Shown in pieces: positions 18,701 to 26,981 of a stretch of DNA of 64,000 bases. The stretch is taken from NCBI RefSeq assembly GCF_000375425.1, contig NZ_AQXG01000007.1:1-64000 (forward strand), in the 5' to 3' direction. The stretch's first letter is position 1, and every line of letters starts with the position of its first letter. The notes under the pieces are model-generated. The model did not search any database. It had not been told where the DNA came from and saw only the letters and a program-made list of their open reading frames with translations. Both the position numbers and the translations under genes were made by a program. This DNA is from Gracilimonas tropica DSM 19535. Its GTDB lineage: Bacteria > Bacteroidota > Rhodothermia > Balneolales > Balneolaceae.

Positions 18701-19242
18701 TCCTCCGTATCTGTAATCTTTGTGCTGTTGCATCGCAACCAATGTTCTTTGTCATCCCCCCAATTTACCCTGAAATCAATATTGAATCCTTCTGAACCCC
18801 CATCCATTACTTTTTGGAGTTCCTGCAGAGCCTTTTCCCGGTCTTGGTAATTAATCAATTTGGCATATTCCTTCAACGTCTTGAAATCTTTTTTTGAACG
18901 TACACCGAACAGGTTGTGAAAATGATTCGAATAGGTGAGTTCCAAAGAGTTTAGATCCAAATACCACGTAGCTGTTTTTGTAGCGGAGAGGGCTTTATCT
19001 ATTTTATCTTTTTCAGCAGTGATCCGCTCATTGCTTAGGTTTATGAGATAGAATAGGAATCCGGCGGTTATGAGCACATAGAACACACCTTTAATGGTCT
19101 GTAAGCGTGAAATCAACTCCGGGTCTTGTGTGATCCACACCAGGAATTGATCGGAAAGCAGGATCCAAAGAATCGCAAACACCAAATAGAACAACGTAAT
19201 GGAAAGTGCATTAAGCTCTAATAACTTCGGGATCCGCCGCAT
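15754..19242 (-). CDS. Multi-PAS sensor histidine kinase (HisKA_3)
   Basis: A 1162-residue membrane-attached kinase. Two N-terminal membrane helices (about 12-32 and 48-68) enclose a short loop. I then count seven successive PAS domains, beginning roughly at 80, 208, 330, 450, 575, 700 and 830, each followed by PAC-like segments. PAS4 and PAS5 are closely alike (LAKLGHWKRN and IAGFGHWYRN). The HisKA_3 dimerisation helix holds phospho-acceptor H970 in ARIARELHDGLGQ, and the ATPase domain has N-box NAVKYSEA and G-boxes DDNGKGFD and GLGLQTIK. It pairs with the downstream NarL-type regulator. With almost no periplasmic domain, the signals are probably cytoplasmic or membrane derived. Confidence 0.92.
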   Translation of the reverse strand: MRRIPKLLELNALSITLFYLVFAILWILLSDQFLVWITQDPELISRLQTIKGVFYVLITAGFLFYLINLSNERITAEKDKIDKALSATKTATWYLDLNSLELTYSNHFHNLFGVRSKKDFKTLKEYAKLINYQDREKALQELQKVMDGGSEGFNIDFRVNWGDDKEHWLRCNSTKITDTEEDSLLLAGVLMDVTRQKELERKYAREKELFESIFEHIPVMLDVTTEDLEVIRVNKAYEEITGWKEREILSENIMDKVYPDPEVREEAKKAMEKADGTWFEFQNYTKEGEKRIQQWANIRLSDGTTIGIGLDVTDQKKLAREHERDRLELQKVYDNIPVFINLHNKEGHIYRVNKYFEEVMGYSNLVIKDISLEKEMFPEAGEAKRAQKHMRQADGSWQDFRIRTKEGDTIYTSWSNIRVTDEMVMGIGLDTTELKQKERELEELNSRYKSAEKLAKLGHWKRNLKTNGSVVSSGFYDIVELDPEQHKLTFDMLKEVIHEDDWDHFLSAVDEGIETGKLDFNYRVVGKETGKVKHIHELGRVEYDHEGEPATLNGTIQDITESIEYQKKLKEITERYRRAEEIAGFGHWYRNVQTDEVVWSDGFCEITGIEPEGDTAYEAMLDRIHPEDRDDYDAAFKEALQTGSLNVRYRLIKSESGEIGYFQELAQTEYDEKGNPVAISGTIQDMTEREEFQARLKERNDFIETTLENLPIGVAVNLIDSGKTTLMNSKFAEIYGWPKDTLADVDTFFEKIYPDEGYRQKMTEMIMADVASKDPERMHWRGVEVTTETGEKKIINAKNIPVYDQNLMISTVVDVTAQAEAERRLAESEHNYRLLFQKSPQPMWIFNPDDYSFVEVNNAAVRHYGYSRKEFQEMTILDIRPENDREDVKKDISGIKAHELDENKEWRHLKKNGDLIYVTIAGSDIDYFGNRYRLILVNDITNQKKAEEMVLASLVEGENKERARIARELHDGLGQYLAAANMNFDAVKNNMDQLDERRQKQFEKGLNLLKHAVTETAQISRNLLPRVVDDYGLALAIEALIDNYSNNTDINISYYHNVDKLDIPRKVELNLYRIAQEGISNAVKYSEATQINVQLIKDQLDLILSIDDNGKGFDMAGPDFNPGLGLQTIKTRSGALGGEFELDSKPGKGTYLHIIVPIEAPA

Positions 19243-19383
19243 AATCTACTGTCTGAAAATTAAACCGATATGCGAAAGAATTAAGTAAAGGATCTTCTAA
19301 AATCAACCTTTATTCTTGCATTGCTTAAAAAAATCATCTTCTGATAATAGGGAACAGGATTTGTGAGATCCCTGAACAAAAAA

Positions 19384-19415
19384 ACCACCCTCATCTAATA
19401 TTAGACAAGGGTGGT
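19384..19415. other. Hairpin with internal palindrome
   Basis: Arms ACCACCCT (19384-19391) and AGGGTGGT (19408-19415) are perfectly complementary, and the loop contains the palindrome TCTAATATTAGA. It sits about 140 bp upstream of the kinase start codon. It could be a leader structure, an operator or a terminator without a clear U-tract. Confidence 0.5.
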
Positions 19416-19464
19416 CATATTTGCACCCACGATATAACCCAAAAGTATCTCTCTTGACCAATTA

Positions 19465-19493
19465 GTTAGAGCGATGAGAACACGATTCCTTAC
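19465..19493 (+). repeat. Second copy of the intI-proximal element
   Basis: Starts GTTAGAGCGATGAG, identical over 14 bp to the minus-strand sequence at 485-472, and ends ATTCCTTAC, identical to 465-457 on minus. The middle differs by a few bases and one indel. Both copies are followed by a homopolymeric A or T rich stretch. This may be a secondary integron attachment site or a dispersed intergenic repeat. Confidence 0.5.
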
Positions 19494-19634
19494 ACTTTTT
19501 TTAAAAAAATTTTTCATATAGAAAAAACTCCTTAGAGTTCTTTAGGACGGGGTTTTTTGATACGGTTTTCTATTTCCCGAAAAAAAATTAAAAGAAAAGC
19601 GGTGATCTTGTTCGAGGAATAGCGGAAGGATAAC

Positions 19635-19663
19635 AAAAAGCCATCTACTTGGGATGGCTTTTT
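19635..19663. terminator. Rho-independent terminator after symporter gene
   Basis: A perfect 11-bp stem: AAAAAGCCATC (19635-19645) pairs with GATGGCTTTTT (19653-19663), loop of 7. It has a U-tract in either direction. It lies 47 bp beyond the symporter stop codon and so probably ends the glycan utilisation transcript. Confidence 0.85.
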
Positions 19664-19709
19664 GTAAATACAATTTAGTTACCTGTACCTGACTTTACTG
19701 AATAAGGTA

Positions 19710-21341
19710 TTACCAAAATACGATATAAAGCACCGAAGTTATTATCAGAACTACATAGGCACCTATATTGAATGCAGGACCGGTTTTAAACATACTTGCT
19801 TTGGTATGGATGGCTTTGGGATCATCATCCTGAGGGTTGGTTGTAAGACTTACACCTGCAATAATCACAATGGTAAGTACCAGGGTGTAATACATTTGGT
19901 CGAGGAAAGGAAGTCCCAGGGCAGGGAATTTCAGTAAAAGCGCGATCACAATAGATGATAAAACGCCAACGATTGCTGCCTTGGTGGTTGTTTTCTTCCA
20001 GAACAGTCCCATGAGAAACACAGCTAAAATTCCCGGACTCACTATTCCGGTATACTCCTGAATGAACTGAAATACCTGGGGTACATCTTCTAGTAAAGGT
20101 GCAATTAAAACGGCAATGATCAACGCTGCCGCTGCAGAAATTCGACCGGTATTCACGGTTTGCCGATCGGTTGCATTTTTATTGAAATACGGCCGATAAA
20201 TATCCATAGTAAAAATAGTAGCCACTGAATTAAGCATGGAAGCCAGCGAGGAAACAATAGCTGCAGCCAAAGCAGCAACCACCAGTCCTTTAAATCCCGG
20301 GGAAAGAAATACACTGATAAGCCATGGGTAGGCATTGTCATATTCTATGCTTCCGTCAGGGTTGGTAAATACACTTAAGACTCCGGGAATTTGAGTTGTA
20401 CCTTCCGGTTGGGTGTATAATACATACACGATAATTCCGGGGATCACCACAATGAGGGGAATGATCAATTTCAGGAATGCGGCAAAAATAATTCCTTTTT
20501 GAGATTCTTTAAGAGATTTAGCAGCTAACGTTCGCTGAATGATGTATTGATTAAATCCCCAGTAATAGAGATTTGCAACCCACATCCCTCCAATCAAAAC
20601 CGCAATACCCGGCAGGTTCTGAAACTCGGGGTTTGACCGATCCAGGATCATATCGAACTTATCACCTGCAACATCATAGAGATGTGCCATTCCATTGAAT
20701 ATCCCTCCCTCTGGTGTGATATTGTACAGGGCCGCCAATGTAGTTACCAACCCACCGATCACCAACAGAGCCACTTGAAGAACATCTGTCCAGGCCACGG
20801 CAGATAAGCCGCCATATAAAGAATAAGCGGCAGCAATCAATGCCAATCCAATTAGAGCATAAATTACCAGGCTTCCGTCACCGCTTCCCATAATGGTATC
20901 CAGTGCCTTGGCTCCCAGGAACATAACGGTCGTTAAATTCACAAACACAAATAAAGCGATCCAAAACACCGCCAATATTGTTTTGAGCGTGGTATTAAAA
21001 CGATGCTCGATAAACTCCGGAATAGTGTAAAGCTTCTTCTCGATAAATATGGGCAACAGGTATTTCCCAACTATGATCAGAGTAACCGCAGCCATCCATT
21101 CGTAAGAGGCAATAGCAAGTCCTACTGCAAACCCGGAACCGGACATTCCTATTATCTGCTCAGCTGATATATTAGCGGCGATCAGGGATGCGCCAATAGC
21201 CCACCAAGGCAGCGATTTTCCCGCAAGAAAATAATCCTCGGCATTTTTTTGATGCCCTTCCTTATCCCTCGACACCCATAGGCCGATTCCAATAATTGTT
21301 ATACAGTAGGCGACAAAAACAACAATATCTATTCCAGTCAT
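19710..21341 (-). CDS. Sodium/sugar symporter (SSS/SGLT family)
   Basis: A 543-residue inner-membrane transporter with about 14 membrane helices. Recognisable SSS features are EDYFLAGKSLPWWAIGASLIAANISAEQ near residue 40, the GLSAVAWTDVLQ segment near 185 and SSLASMLNSVATIFTMDIYRP near 360. The SGLT branch imports glucose, galactose or related sugars with Na+. As the last gene of the glycan locus, 12 bp after the six-hairpin glycosidase gene, it most likely takes up the monosaccharide released in the periplasm. Exact sugar specificity is not readable. Confidence 0.92.
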   Translation of the reverse strand: MTGIDIVVFVAYCITIIGIGLWVSRDKEGHQKNAEDYFLAGKSLPWWAIGASLIAANISAEQIIGMSGSGFAVGLAIASYEWMAAVTLIIVGKYLLPIFIEKKLYTIPEFIEHRFNTTLKTILAVFWIALFVFVNLTTVMFLGAKALDTIMGSGDGSLVIYALIGLALIAAAYSLYGGLSAVAWTDVLQVALLVIGGLVTTLAALYNITPEGGIFNGMAHLYDVAGDKFDMILDRSNPEFQNLPGIAVLIGGMWVANLYYWGFNQYIIQRTLAAKSLKESQKGIIFAAFLKLIIPLIVVIPGIIVYVLYTQPEGTTQIPGVLSVFTNPDGSIEYDNAYPWLISVFLSPGFKGLVVAALAAAIVSSLASMLNSVATIFTMDIYRPYFNKNATDRQTVNTGRISAAAALIIAVLIAPLLEDVPQVFQFIQEYTGIVSPGILAVFLMGLFWKKTTTKAAIVGVLSSIVIALLLKFPALGLPFLDQMYYTLVLTIVIIAGVSLTTNPQDDDPKAIHTKASMFKTGPAFNIGAYVVLIITSVLYIVFW

Positions 21342-21353
21342 AGTACTTCTTAT

Positions 21354-24038
21354 TTAAGGGATAACCTTTATTAATTTTATTTGATCTAATAGTGCTTGAT
21401 TAGTTTTCCCATCCATATTTACAGATGAGGAATCGTACCGGATTGAAATTTGATGTTCACCGGGATTCAGTGTCAGTTTAATGAGATTGGACCACCCCCA
21501 GTTAGACCATTCCCCTTCTCCTCTCTGTGGAAGAACGAGTGCCCCGGCTTTATTATCATCAACATATAGACTTCGGATGGCACAGTTGTTGTCCGTATTC
21601 CAAGGCCCCGTTCCATTTGAATATCTTACACTTAAAAGATAACTCCCGGGTTCGCTTACCGTGACCGGGATATTCAATGTTCTATTTTTATTGGTACTGA
21701 TCTCGACAGCTCCCTGCCCGGAATAATTAATCAGGCTTTGGCTAGAAAAAGATTGGCTGAACGACTCCACTTCAATCGTTGACTGTTGTTCATCAGTCAG
21801 GTAAAAAACCGGTTCACTCAAAAATGATTCTATCCCGTTCTCACCCACTGCAGACACCTGGTACTGCCCATACCATTTACCTTTGATTTTAAATTTAGGT
21901 TGGACCACCTCCCGAAGATATTCTCCATTTTTATAGATCATATAAGCCATTGCATCTTGTACCGGCTGCCAGCTTAAGGTATTATTGTCTAACTGAACTC
22001 TTGGATTCGGAAGAGAAAACTTATTTTCTAAAATTTGATATTTCTCATCTCCAAAAACATCCTGCATCACAATTTGGATGGTATGCTCTCCTGAAATATT
22101 AGCTGGCAGTTTGGCTTTGTTGAGTTTTTTTTCGTCTAAATAAATTTTGGCTATTTCAGATCCAAATCCTTCTATTTCAAAATTCAGAATCGCATTTCGA
22201 TAACGGAATCCCTTTATAATTTTTTTGCCGCTATATGCCTCCGGAATTGTTGGCTCTAACACCATTCCATCTGTTTCAAATTTCATCCCTAAAAACACCC
22301 TGTAAACCATCGCAAGATTACCCGCAACGCTCCATTGCTGTCTGTCAGAATTGATCTGCGTGCCTTCATAATCCCCGGTTTCTGCTACAAAATTCTCTTT
22401 GTTGGTAACAAAAAGAGCCGCGGATCTATATAAAGAAGCAAGTCCATGATTCAACGCAGCTTCATTATTTACTTTTGCTGCTGCCCAATTCCAATATGCC
22501 TGCACAAAAGGCCATACTCCATTGTTATGATAGGGAGGCACATCAGGAATTTGGGGATAGATCGTAGGAATCCCATAAGGGATAGCTGGTGAATTAGAGA
22601 TAATCTGTTCAGATCTTTCTTCATCAGCTATGTCAAACAGAATGGTTAGAGATTCTCCCAGAGCTTCGAATCTTTTGGAAGGAGCCAAATAATGCCGGCC
22701 GTATAAATATTGATTATAATATCCCCTGTTCTCATTCCATAAATATTCATTCAGTGACGACTTAATACGTTCACTGTACTCCTTGTAATACTTTGACTCA
22801 GCCTCTTTACTAAGGGCCCCTGCAATTTCACTCATAACTTGAAACCCCTTATAAAACACCGCATTTGTACCTAGGTTAATGGATTGCGAAATATCGGCGT
22901 TATCCATCCATCCGGGGTAGCTTTGCTCTCTCCAATCCAAAAAAGAAGATTCCCCTTTGAACAAACCGGTAGCCTCGTCATATACGATTTCCAGATCATC
23001 CTCCAGAGAATTTTTAATAATCGGATAGATGGTCTCCAACCATTCTTGGTCGCCCGTTACCTTATAGATTTCCCAGGCAGCCAGACTCCAGACTACCCGG
23101 TCTGAGGATACCGGCCAAGCTCCACCTGATCCCGTATCTTGAATGATCCGATCCCGGTTTACCTTACGCATCAGGCTTTTCTTAGCTATTTCAGGTTCTA
23201 AAAAAGCGTACGAAAGCAACACGCTATAGCTGATATCCCTGGTCCACACACCTTCCCATTTTGCGCCGGTTCTGAATGTGCTGTCTTCTTCGATGAGCAT
23301 CTGCGTTTCATCCAGCGACATATTGTATAGTGCATCTATCAAAACCTGATCTGACCGATAGGATGGATAAGAAGAAATATCGTGTTGCAGCTTCCACTCT
23401 TTGTTTTTTTCTGCTTCCGGATCATAGGGATTAAGTGTTACAGTGGTCTCGTAAATGCCATCGTTATCCTTATCATGCAGCCGGTAATCCGGGTTGTTGT
23501 GAAGGTTGTCAAAATCCCAGCTGAATGGTGCTGAACCTCCTGCTATATACACCCCTTTGAACTCGGATGCGGAAATGGTTTCTCCGGACCATGCTTCATA
23601 AAATCCTTTCTCTTCAAATTGACTGAGTACTTCACTCATATCAACCCGAACGGTAAATTTGGTGTTTTTAGGTAACGGCTGATCTATACTTTCATCTACA
23701 AAAGAATCCGGATCTTTTGCTCCAAATAAAATAACCGGCGATGTGAAAGATCCATTTTCAGGAATTATGGTTAACCGATGATCTTGACCCGGAGCTGCTT
23801 CGTTGTCCTTCCCATTAATACTGAACTTGAACGAAATGGTAGGGGGATAGTTAGTATTAGCCAAACTTCTATAGGTAGATATAATATGATTCCGGCTCTC
23901 AGCTCTTGCTACATACTCTCCCTGAACTACCTTATCCGAATAAACGGTAAATTCATCTGACTGATAAAGGACTTCTGAAACAAAAAAAGAGCTTGCTCCA
24001 ATGGTGGCAATAATGGCCGCGGATATTAATTTATTCAT
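21354..24038 (-). CDS. Secreted six-hairpin glycosidase with C-terminal CBM-like domain
   Basis: An 894-residue exported enzyme with an N-terminal hydrophobic signal (AAIIATIGASSFFVS). A beta-rich N-domain (to about 215) precedes an (alpha/alpha)6 catalytic domain (about 230-600) of GH63/debranching type. Motifs are EGVWTRDISYSVLL (candidate acidic residue), WLETIYPIIKNSLE, SSFLDWREQSYPGW and ETGDYEGTQINSDRQQWS (candidate acidic residue). A fibronectin-like segment and a CBM6/35-like sandwich (about 755-894, TIEVESFSQSF to ALLDQIKLIKV) follow. Alpha-glucosidic linkages are the usual target of this clan. It is periplasmic or surface exposed and precedes the sugar symporter. The exact GH family is uncertain. 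Confidence 0.75.
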   Translation of the reverse strand: MNKLISAAIIATIGASSFFVSEVLYQSDEFTVYSDKVVQGEYVARAESRNHIISTYRSLANTNYPPTISFKFSINGKDNEAAPGQDHRLTIIPENGSFTSPVILFGAKDPDSFVDESIDQPLPKNTKFTVRVDMSEVLSQFEEKGFYEAWSGETISASEFKGVYIAGGSAPFSWDFDNLHNNPDYRLHDKDNDGIYETTVTLNPYDPEAEKNKEWKLQHDISSYPSYRSDQVLIDALYNMSLDETQMLIEEDSTFRTGAKWEGVWTRDISYSVLLSYAFLEPEIAKKSLMRKVNRDRIIQDTGSGGAWPVSSDRVVWSLAAWEIYKVTGDQEWLETIYPIIKNSLEDDLEIVYDEATGLFKGESSFLDWREQSYPGWMDNADISQSINLGTNAVFYKGFQVMSEIAGALSKEAESKYYKEYSERIKSSLNEYLWNENRGYYNQYLYGRHYLAPSKRFEALGESLTILFDIADEERSEQIISNSPAIPYGIPTIYPQIPDVPPYHNNGVWPFVQAYWNWAAAKVNNEAALNHGLASLYRSAALFVTNKENFVAETGDYEGTQINSDRQQWSVAGNLAMVYRVFLGMKFETDGMVLEPTIPEAYSGKKIIKGFRYRNAILNFEIEGFGSEIAKIYLDEKKLNKAKLPANISGEHTIQIVMQDVFGDEKYQILENKFSLPNPRVQLDNNTLSWQPVQDAMAYMIYKNGEYLREVVQPKFKIKGKWYGQYQVSAVGENGIESFLSEPVFYLTDEQQSTIEVESFSQSFSSQSLINYSGQGAVEISTNKNRTLNIPVTVSEPGSYLLSVRYSNGTGPWNTDNNCAIRSLYVDDNKAGALVLPQRGEGEWSNWGWSNLIKLTLNPGEHQISIRYDSSSVNMDGKTNQALLDQIKLIKVIP

Positions 24039-24172
24039 TTGTTCAATGTGTTAGATAGATAGGTAGGTAAGTAGAGATGAAATGTACCTTGAATGAATTC
24101 GGATTAAATTGTTCCGACTATATACACTCTGGACTTTTCTTAATTGTCCCTGTCTTAGATCCTTATAAAAAT

Positions 24173-24204
24173 CCCCAAAGTGCCATAATCTTGGCTCTTT
24201 GGGG
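24173..24204 (-). terminator. Terminator-like hairpin between SusE/F-like and glycosidase genes
   Basis: CCCCAAAG (24173-24180) pairs with CTTTGGGG (24197-24204), with inner GCC/GGC pairing. On the minus strand it is followed by ATTTTTATAAGG. It lies 15 bp after the stop of the SusE/F-like gene and probably reduces or ends transcription into the downstream glycosidase and symporter genes. Confidence 0.8.
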
Positions 24205-24218
24205 TATGGATATCTTAT

Positions 24219-25367
24219 TTATTTAACCAATGTCATTTTTTTGGTGAATGTTATCTCCGGGGTAATTAACCGGTAGATATACACACCACTTGCCAAACCG
24301 GAACTGTTGAAGGTTGCCATATGATTTCCGGCACTCATTCTGCGGTTTACAAGGGTTTGAACTTCGTTACCCAACACATCATAGATCGCTAACTTAACTT
24401 CTGAAGATCGGTTTAATGAGAATTCAATATTTGTAGAGGGGTTAAACGGATTTGGATAATTTTGACTCAGACTAAATTCTTTAACGGTCTCAGCCCTTTC
24501 ATCAATGGAAGTGGAGGTTTGTTTTTGAATGGTTATAGTACTATCACTGAAGTCAACTGAAATGTCATATGTTCCTGTATCTGCTTCAGCTATCACCCAT
24601 TTATAGTCGGTATTACCTTCAACACAGCCTTGTAAAATTTCGAACCCGGTCTCCGTAAGATCTTGCCCTTGCTCTAAAGGATGGATCCATTCGCCGGCAC
24701 AGAAATCACTTGCTTGATATGTTTTCAGCTTGAATTCACCTGCACTTAGTGTTCCCGTCCAACTGAAGGCGTAAGCAGATGTGTCTGGAGTCATGGCGGT
24801 TTGATTGGCTAAATCCCAGCCACCGGGCGTTGCATCACCAACCAAGTACAAATTATCATACTGTGAATCTTCCTCAGAACCGGCTACCTGAGTAAAAGTA
24901 ACCGTAGTATCATTCAGGTTTACTGTCACTTTATAGGTTGTATCTTGTGTAACATTCCATTTATAGTCAGGATTGTTTTCAGCGCATCCAGTAAGAATGA
25001 CCGCCTCCGGATTATCTGTGGATTGCCCTGCTTCAACGGGATGGATCCAATCACCTTCGCACCAGGCATCAGCTCCTTTGTAGGTTGGAAATTTAATTTC
25101 TCCGGGACTTTCTTCTGATCCACTTAATCTGCCTGTCCAATGGAAAACCAATGAATCGTTTGTATCCATTTCCATAAGTACAGGATTTGCAATATCCCAA
25201 CCTGCCGGGGTAGCACTTCCCATCAAGTATACACTGTCATAGTCTGCCGATAACATAGATGAGTGATCTAAAAAACTATCACTCCCTTTAAAACCAGACG
25301 CAAAAATGCCTGACGATGTGATAACCACTAAAAGCGGTAATAGTATATGTAGCTTATTTATCTTCAT
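24219..25367 (-). CDS. SusE/F-like glycan-binding protein with T9SS sorting tail
   Basis: A 382-residue secreted protein with a Sec signal peptide (LLPLLVVITSSGIFA) and no lipobox. Two repeated starch-binding-like modules of the SusE/SusF type occupy about 43-155 and 172-280. Each has a GSATPAGWD or GDATPGGWD start, an EGDWIHP or AGEWIHP centre, and a CAENNPDYKW or CVEGNTDYKW end. The C-terminal 83 residues form a type A T9SS sorting domain (QNYPNPFNPST, then SGLASGVYIYRL). It should be exported by T9SS and attached at the cell surface, where it would bind the target glycan. Canonical SusE/F are lipoproteins, so this anchoring is unusual. Confidence 0.85.
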   Translation of the reverse strand: MKINKLHILLPLLVVITSSGIFASGFKGSDSFLDHSSMLSADYDSVYLMGSATPAGWDIANPVLMEMDTNDSLVFHWTGRLSGSEESPGEIKFPTYKGADAWCEGDWIHPVEAGQSTDNPEAVILTGCAENNPDYKWNVTQDTTYKVTVNLNDTTVTFTQVAGSEEDSQYDNLYLVGDATPGGWDLANQTAMTPDTSAYAFSWTGTLSAGEFKLKTYQASDFCAGEWIHPLEQGQDLTETGFEILQGCVEGNTDYKWVIAEADTGTYDISVDFSDSTITIQKQTSTSIDERAETVKEFSLSQNYPNPFNPSTNIEFSLNRSSEVKLAIYDVLGNEVQTLVNRRMSAGNHMATFNSSGLASGVYIYRLITPEITFTKKMTLVK

Positions 25368-25430
25368 ATCATGTTCCTCGTTATTTGATTCTATAGTTGC
25401 ACCACCAACAAAGAATGTTTTAAAAAAGGA

Positions 25431-26870
25431 TTATTCAGAAACTATTTTTAGAACTCTTACACCATGAGCAGGAATTTCTGCTTCAAAAGAATTCATCGCA
25501 CCCAAATTCTCATGAGCCCACAGATCTCTAACATTTGCGGCTTCACCAAGTTCAAGTTCTTCTTGAAAATCAATACTTCTGGTTTGGGGAGAATCTTCCC
25601 GATTAAAGAGAGCTACCACCCAATCACCATTCGACATTTGCCCCTTCCATATCTGACTTGCGGCATCATTCGGATCATTTGTAAGTGGTTTACCTACAAA
25701 CCCATCTTTATTCAGGGCCAACATTTCTTCGTTTTGATACAGCCAGAGGTCATTCCCAATGGTATTATACTGATCTGCAGGCGAAAGCGGTCCTCCTGCC
25801 ATCAAGTGAAGTGAGATCACTGACCGTTTTTCATCATCGTTTGTCATGGTATTTAACCGAATGAAATCACCATCTAAAATGAGCTTTTCGCGCCCGGCTA
25901 TGTATGACCAATAAATATATCCGTCGAAAGCGTTTGCATACTGAGACCAGTATGATCTGCGCACTCCTCTTTGAAGTTCACTGAAGCGATGCCATTCACC
26001 GGTCAAAACATCCTCATTGATCCGGATCATATGCCCGTAACGCTGTTCCATTTCAGCCTCGTTATTCAAACTTGGCATCACCAGGCTTAGAAAAATGCCG
26101 TTTTCATCACAAGCTTCGCGCATCCATTTAAGGGCTTTTTTATAGTCGGAAGTGGGACGATCCGGGCCAACATCTCCAATGTTTTTATCATATCCATCCT
26201 CAAACCATGACAGAAAATCTACGCGAAGATACTTTATTCCCATGTCGGCATAATGTTGTACATAGCCTTTTATGTATTCTTCGGCTCCCTCTTTATTCAC
26301 TTGTACCCATGTAAACCATTTACTCTCTTCATCGGGGTTTACAATGTTGGCCAATGGGATATTGGTTCCTTTTATTCGGGCGCCATCATTAACGGCACTC
26401 ATATTGATCCACAAAGGGTTATCATACATACCCAGGTTCATTCCGCGGCTTTGCAGCTCATTTGCCCACCAGGCGTAATCGTTCTCCCAATGGCGGGAAT
26501 GGGAGGTTCGATACCCATACTGGTTGTACTGGGAAACATCGCCCCATCCATCAATAGCTACCATTTCATAGCCATAAGGTTTGAGGTTTTCCTCTACCCA
26601 ATCAATATTGGCCTCAAAATCAGCCTCTGTGATATAGTTGGAAGCATCATCGGGTTGCAAGATATGATTTTCGTACACGCTCCAGTATAGCGGGGCTTTG
26701 TAAGGATTTACCGGAATAGGATCATCTCCATCGTCATCACCAGGATCTGTTGGCTCTTCAACATCATCGTCATCATCTGAATCAGCGGGTGTAGACCCGC
26801 AGGCAGTCATGATGGTAAACCCAAATAATAGAATAAATAATAGCTTTGGTAATTTGCTGATATACATCAT
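25431..26870 (-). CDS. GH27-like glycoside hydrolase lipoprotein
   Basis: A 479-residue lipoprotein: signal ending FTIMTAC (Cys24), then an Asp-rich low-complexity linker (about 31-52). The (beta/alpha)8 barrel shows clan GH-D features: YEMVAIDGWGD, GMNLGMYDNPLW, and GIKYLRVDFLSW with candidate nucleophile D218. The C-terminal beta domain (about 395-479) resembles alpha-galactosidase ends (SNGDWVVALFNRED, PAHGVRVLKI). GH27 contains alpha-galactosidases and isomalto-dextranases. The glucan-type neighbours make the latter or a related alpha-glycan activity possible. It is expected on the outer membrane and co-transcribed with SusCDE. Confidence 0.75.
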   Translation of the reverse strand: MMYISKLPKLLFILLFGFTIMTACGSTPADSDDDDDVEEPTDPGDDDGDDPIPVNPYKAPLYWSVYENHILQPDDASNYITEADFEANIDWVEENLKPYGYEMVAIDGWGDVSQYNQYGYRTSHSRHWENDYAWWANELQSRGMNLGMYDNPLWINMSAVNDGARIKGTNIPLANIVNPDEESKWFTWVQVNKEGAEEYIKGYVQHYADMGIKYLRVDFLSWFEDGYDKNIGDVGPDRPTSDYKKALKWMREACDENGIFLSLVMPSLNNEAEMEQRYGHMIRINEDVLTGEWHRFSELQRGVRRSYWSQYANAFDGYIYWSYIAGREKLILDGDFIRLNTMTNDDEKRSVISLHLMAGGPLSPADQYNTIGNDLWLYQNEEMLALNKDGFVGKPLTNDPNDAASQIWKGQMSNGDWVVALFNREDSPQTRSIDFQEELELGEAANVRDLWAHENLGAMNSFEAEIPAHGVRVLKIVSE

Positions 26871-26909
26871 TTCTTCATCTCTACTTTTTCAAAAACTTAT
26901 TTCGCAAGT

Positions 26910-26954
26910 CAACATTGAAAGAATCAGGCCATTTGGCCTGACCGATCAATGTTG
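26910..26954. other. Intra-operon compound hairpin
   Basis: Outer arms CAACATTGA (26910-26918) and TCAATGTTG (26946-26954) enclose a second perfect hairpin, TCAGGCCA (26924-26931) with TGGCCTGA (26934-26941). There is no U-tract on the minus strand. It lies between the SusE-like and GH27-like genes and may stabilise the upstream mRNA segment or act as a processing site. Confidence 0.6.
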
Positions 26955-26981
26955 TTCTTTGTGGTGGTGTATTCTTTTTAC

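Larger units (their letters stand above)
19243..19709. other. 467-bp intergenic region with several RNA-like structures
   Basis: This lies between the start of the kinase gene and the end of the symporter gene, both on minus. It contains a terminator hairpin (19635-19663), an 8-bp-stem hairpin with an internal palindrome (19384-19415), and an element at 19465-19493 resembling the one upstream of intI. A purine/pyrimidine-rich stretch of T and A runs (19496-19600) follows. No ORF of note is present. It probably carries the kinase promoter. Confidence 0.5.
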
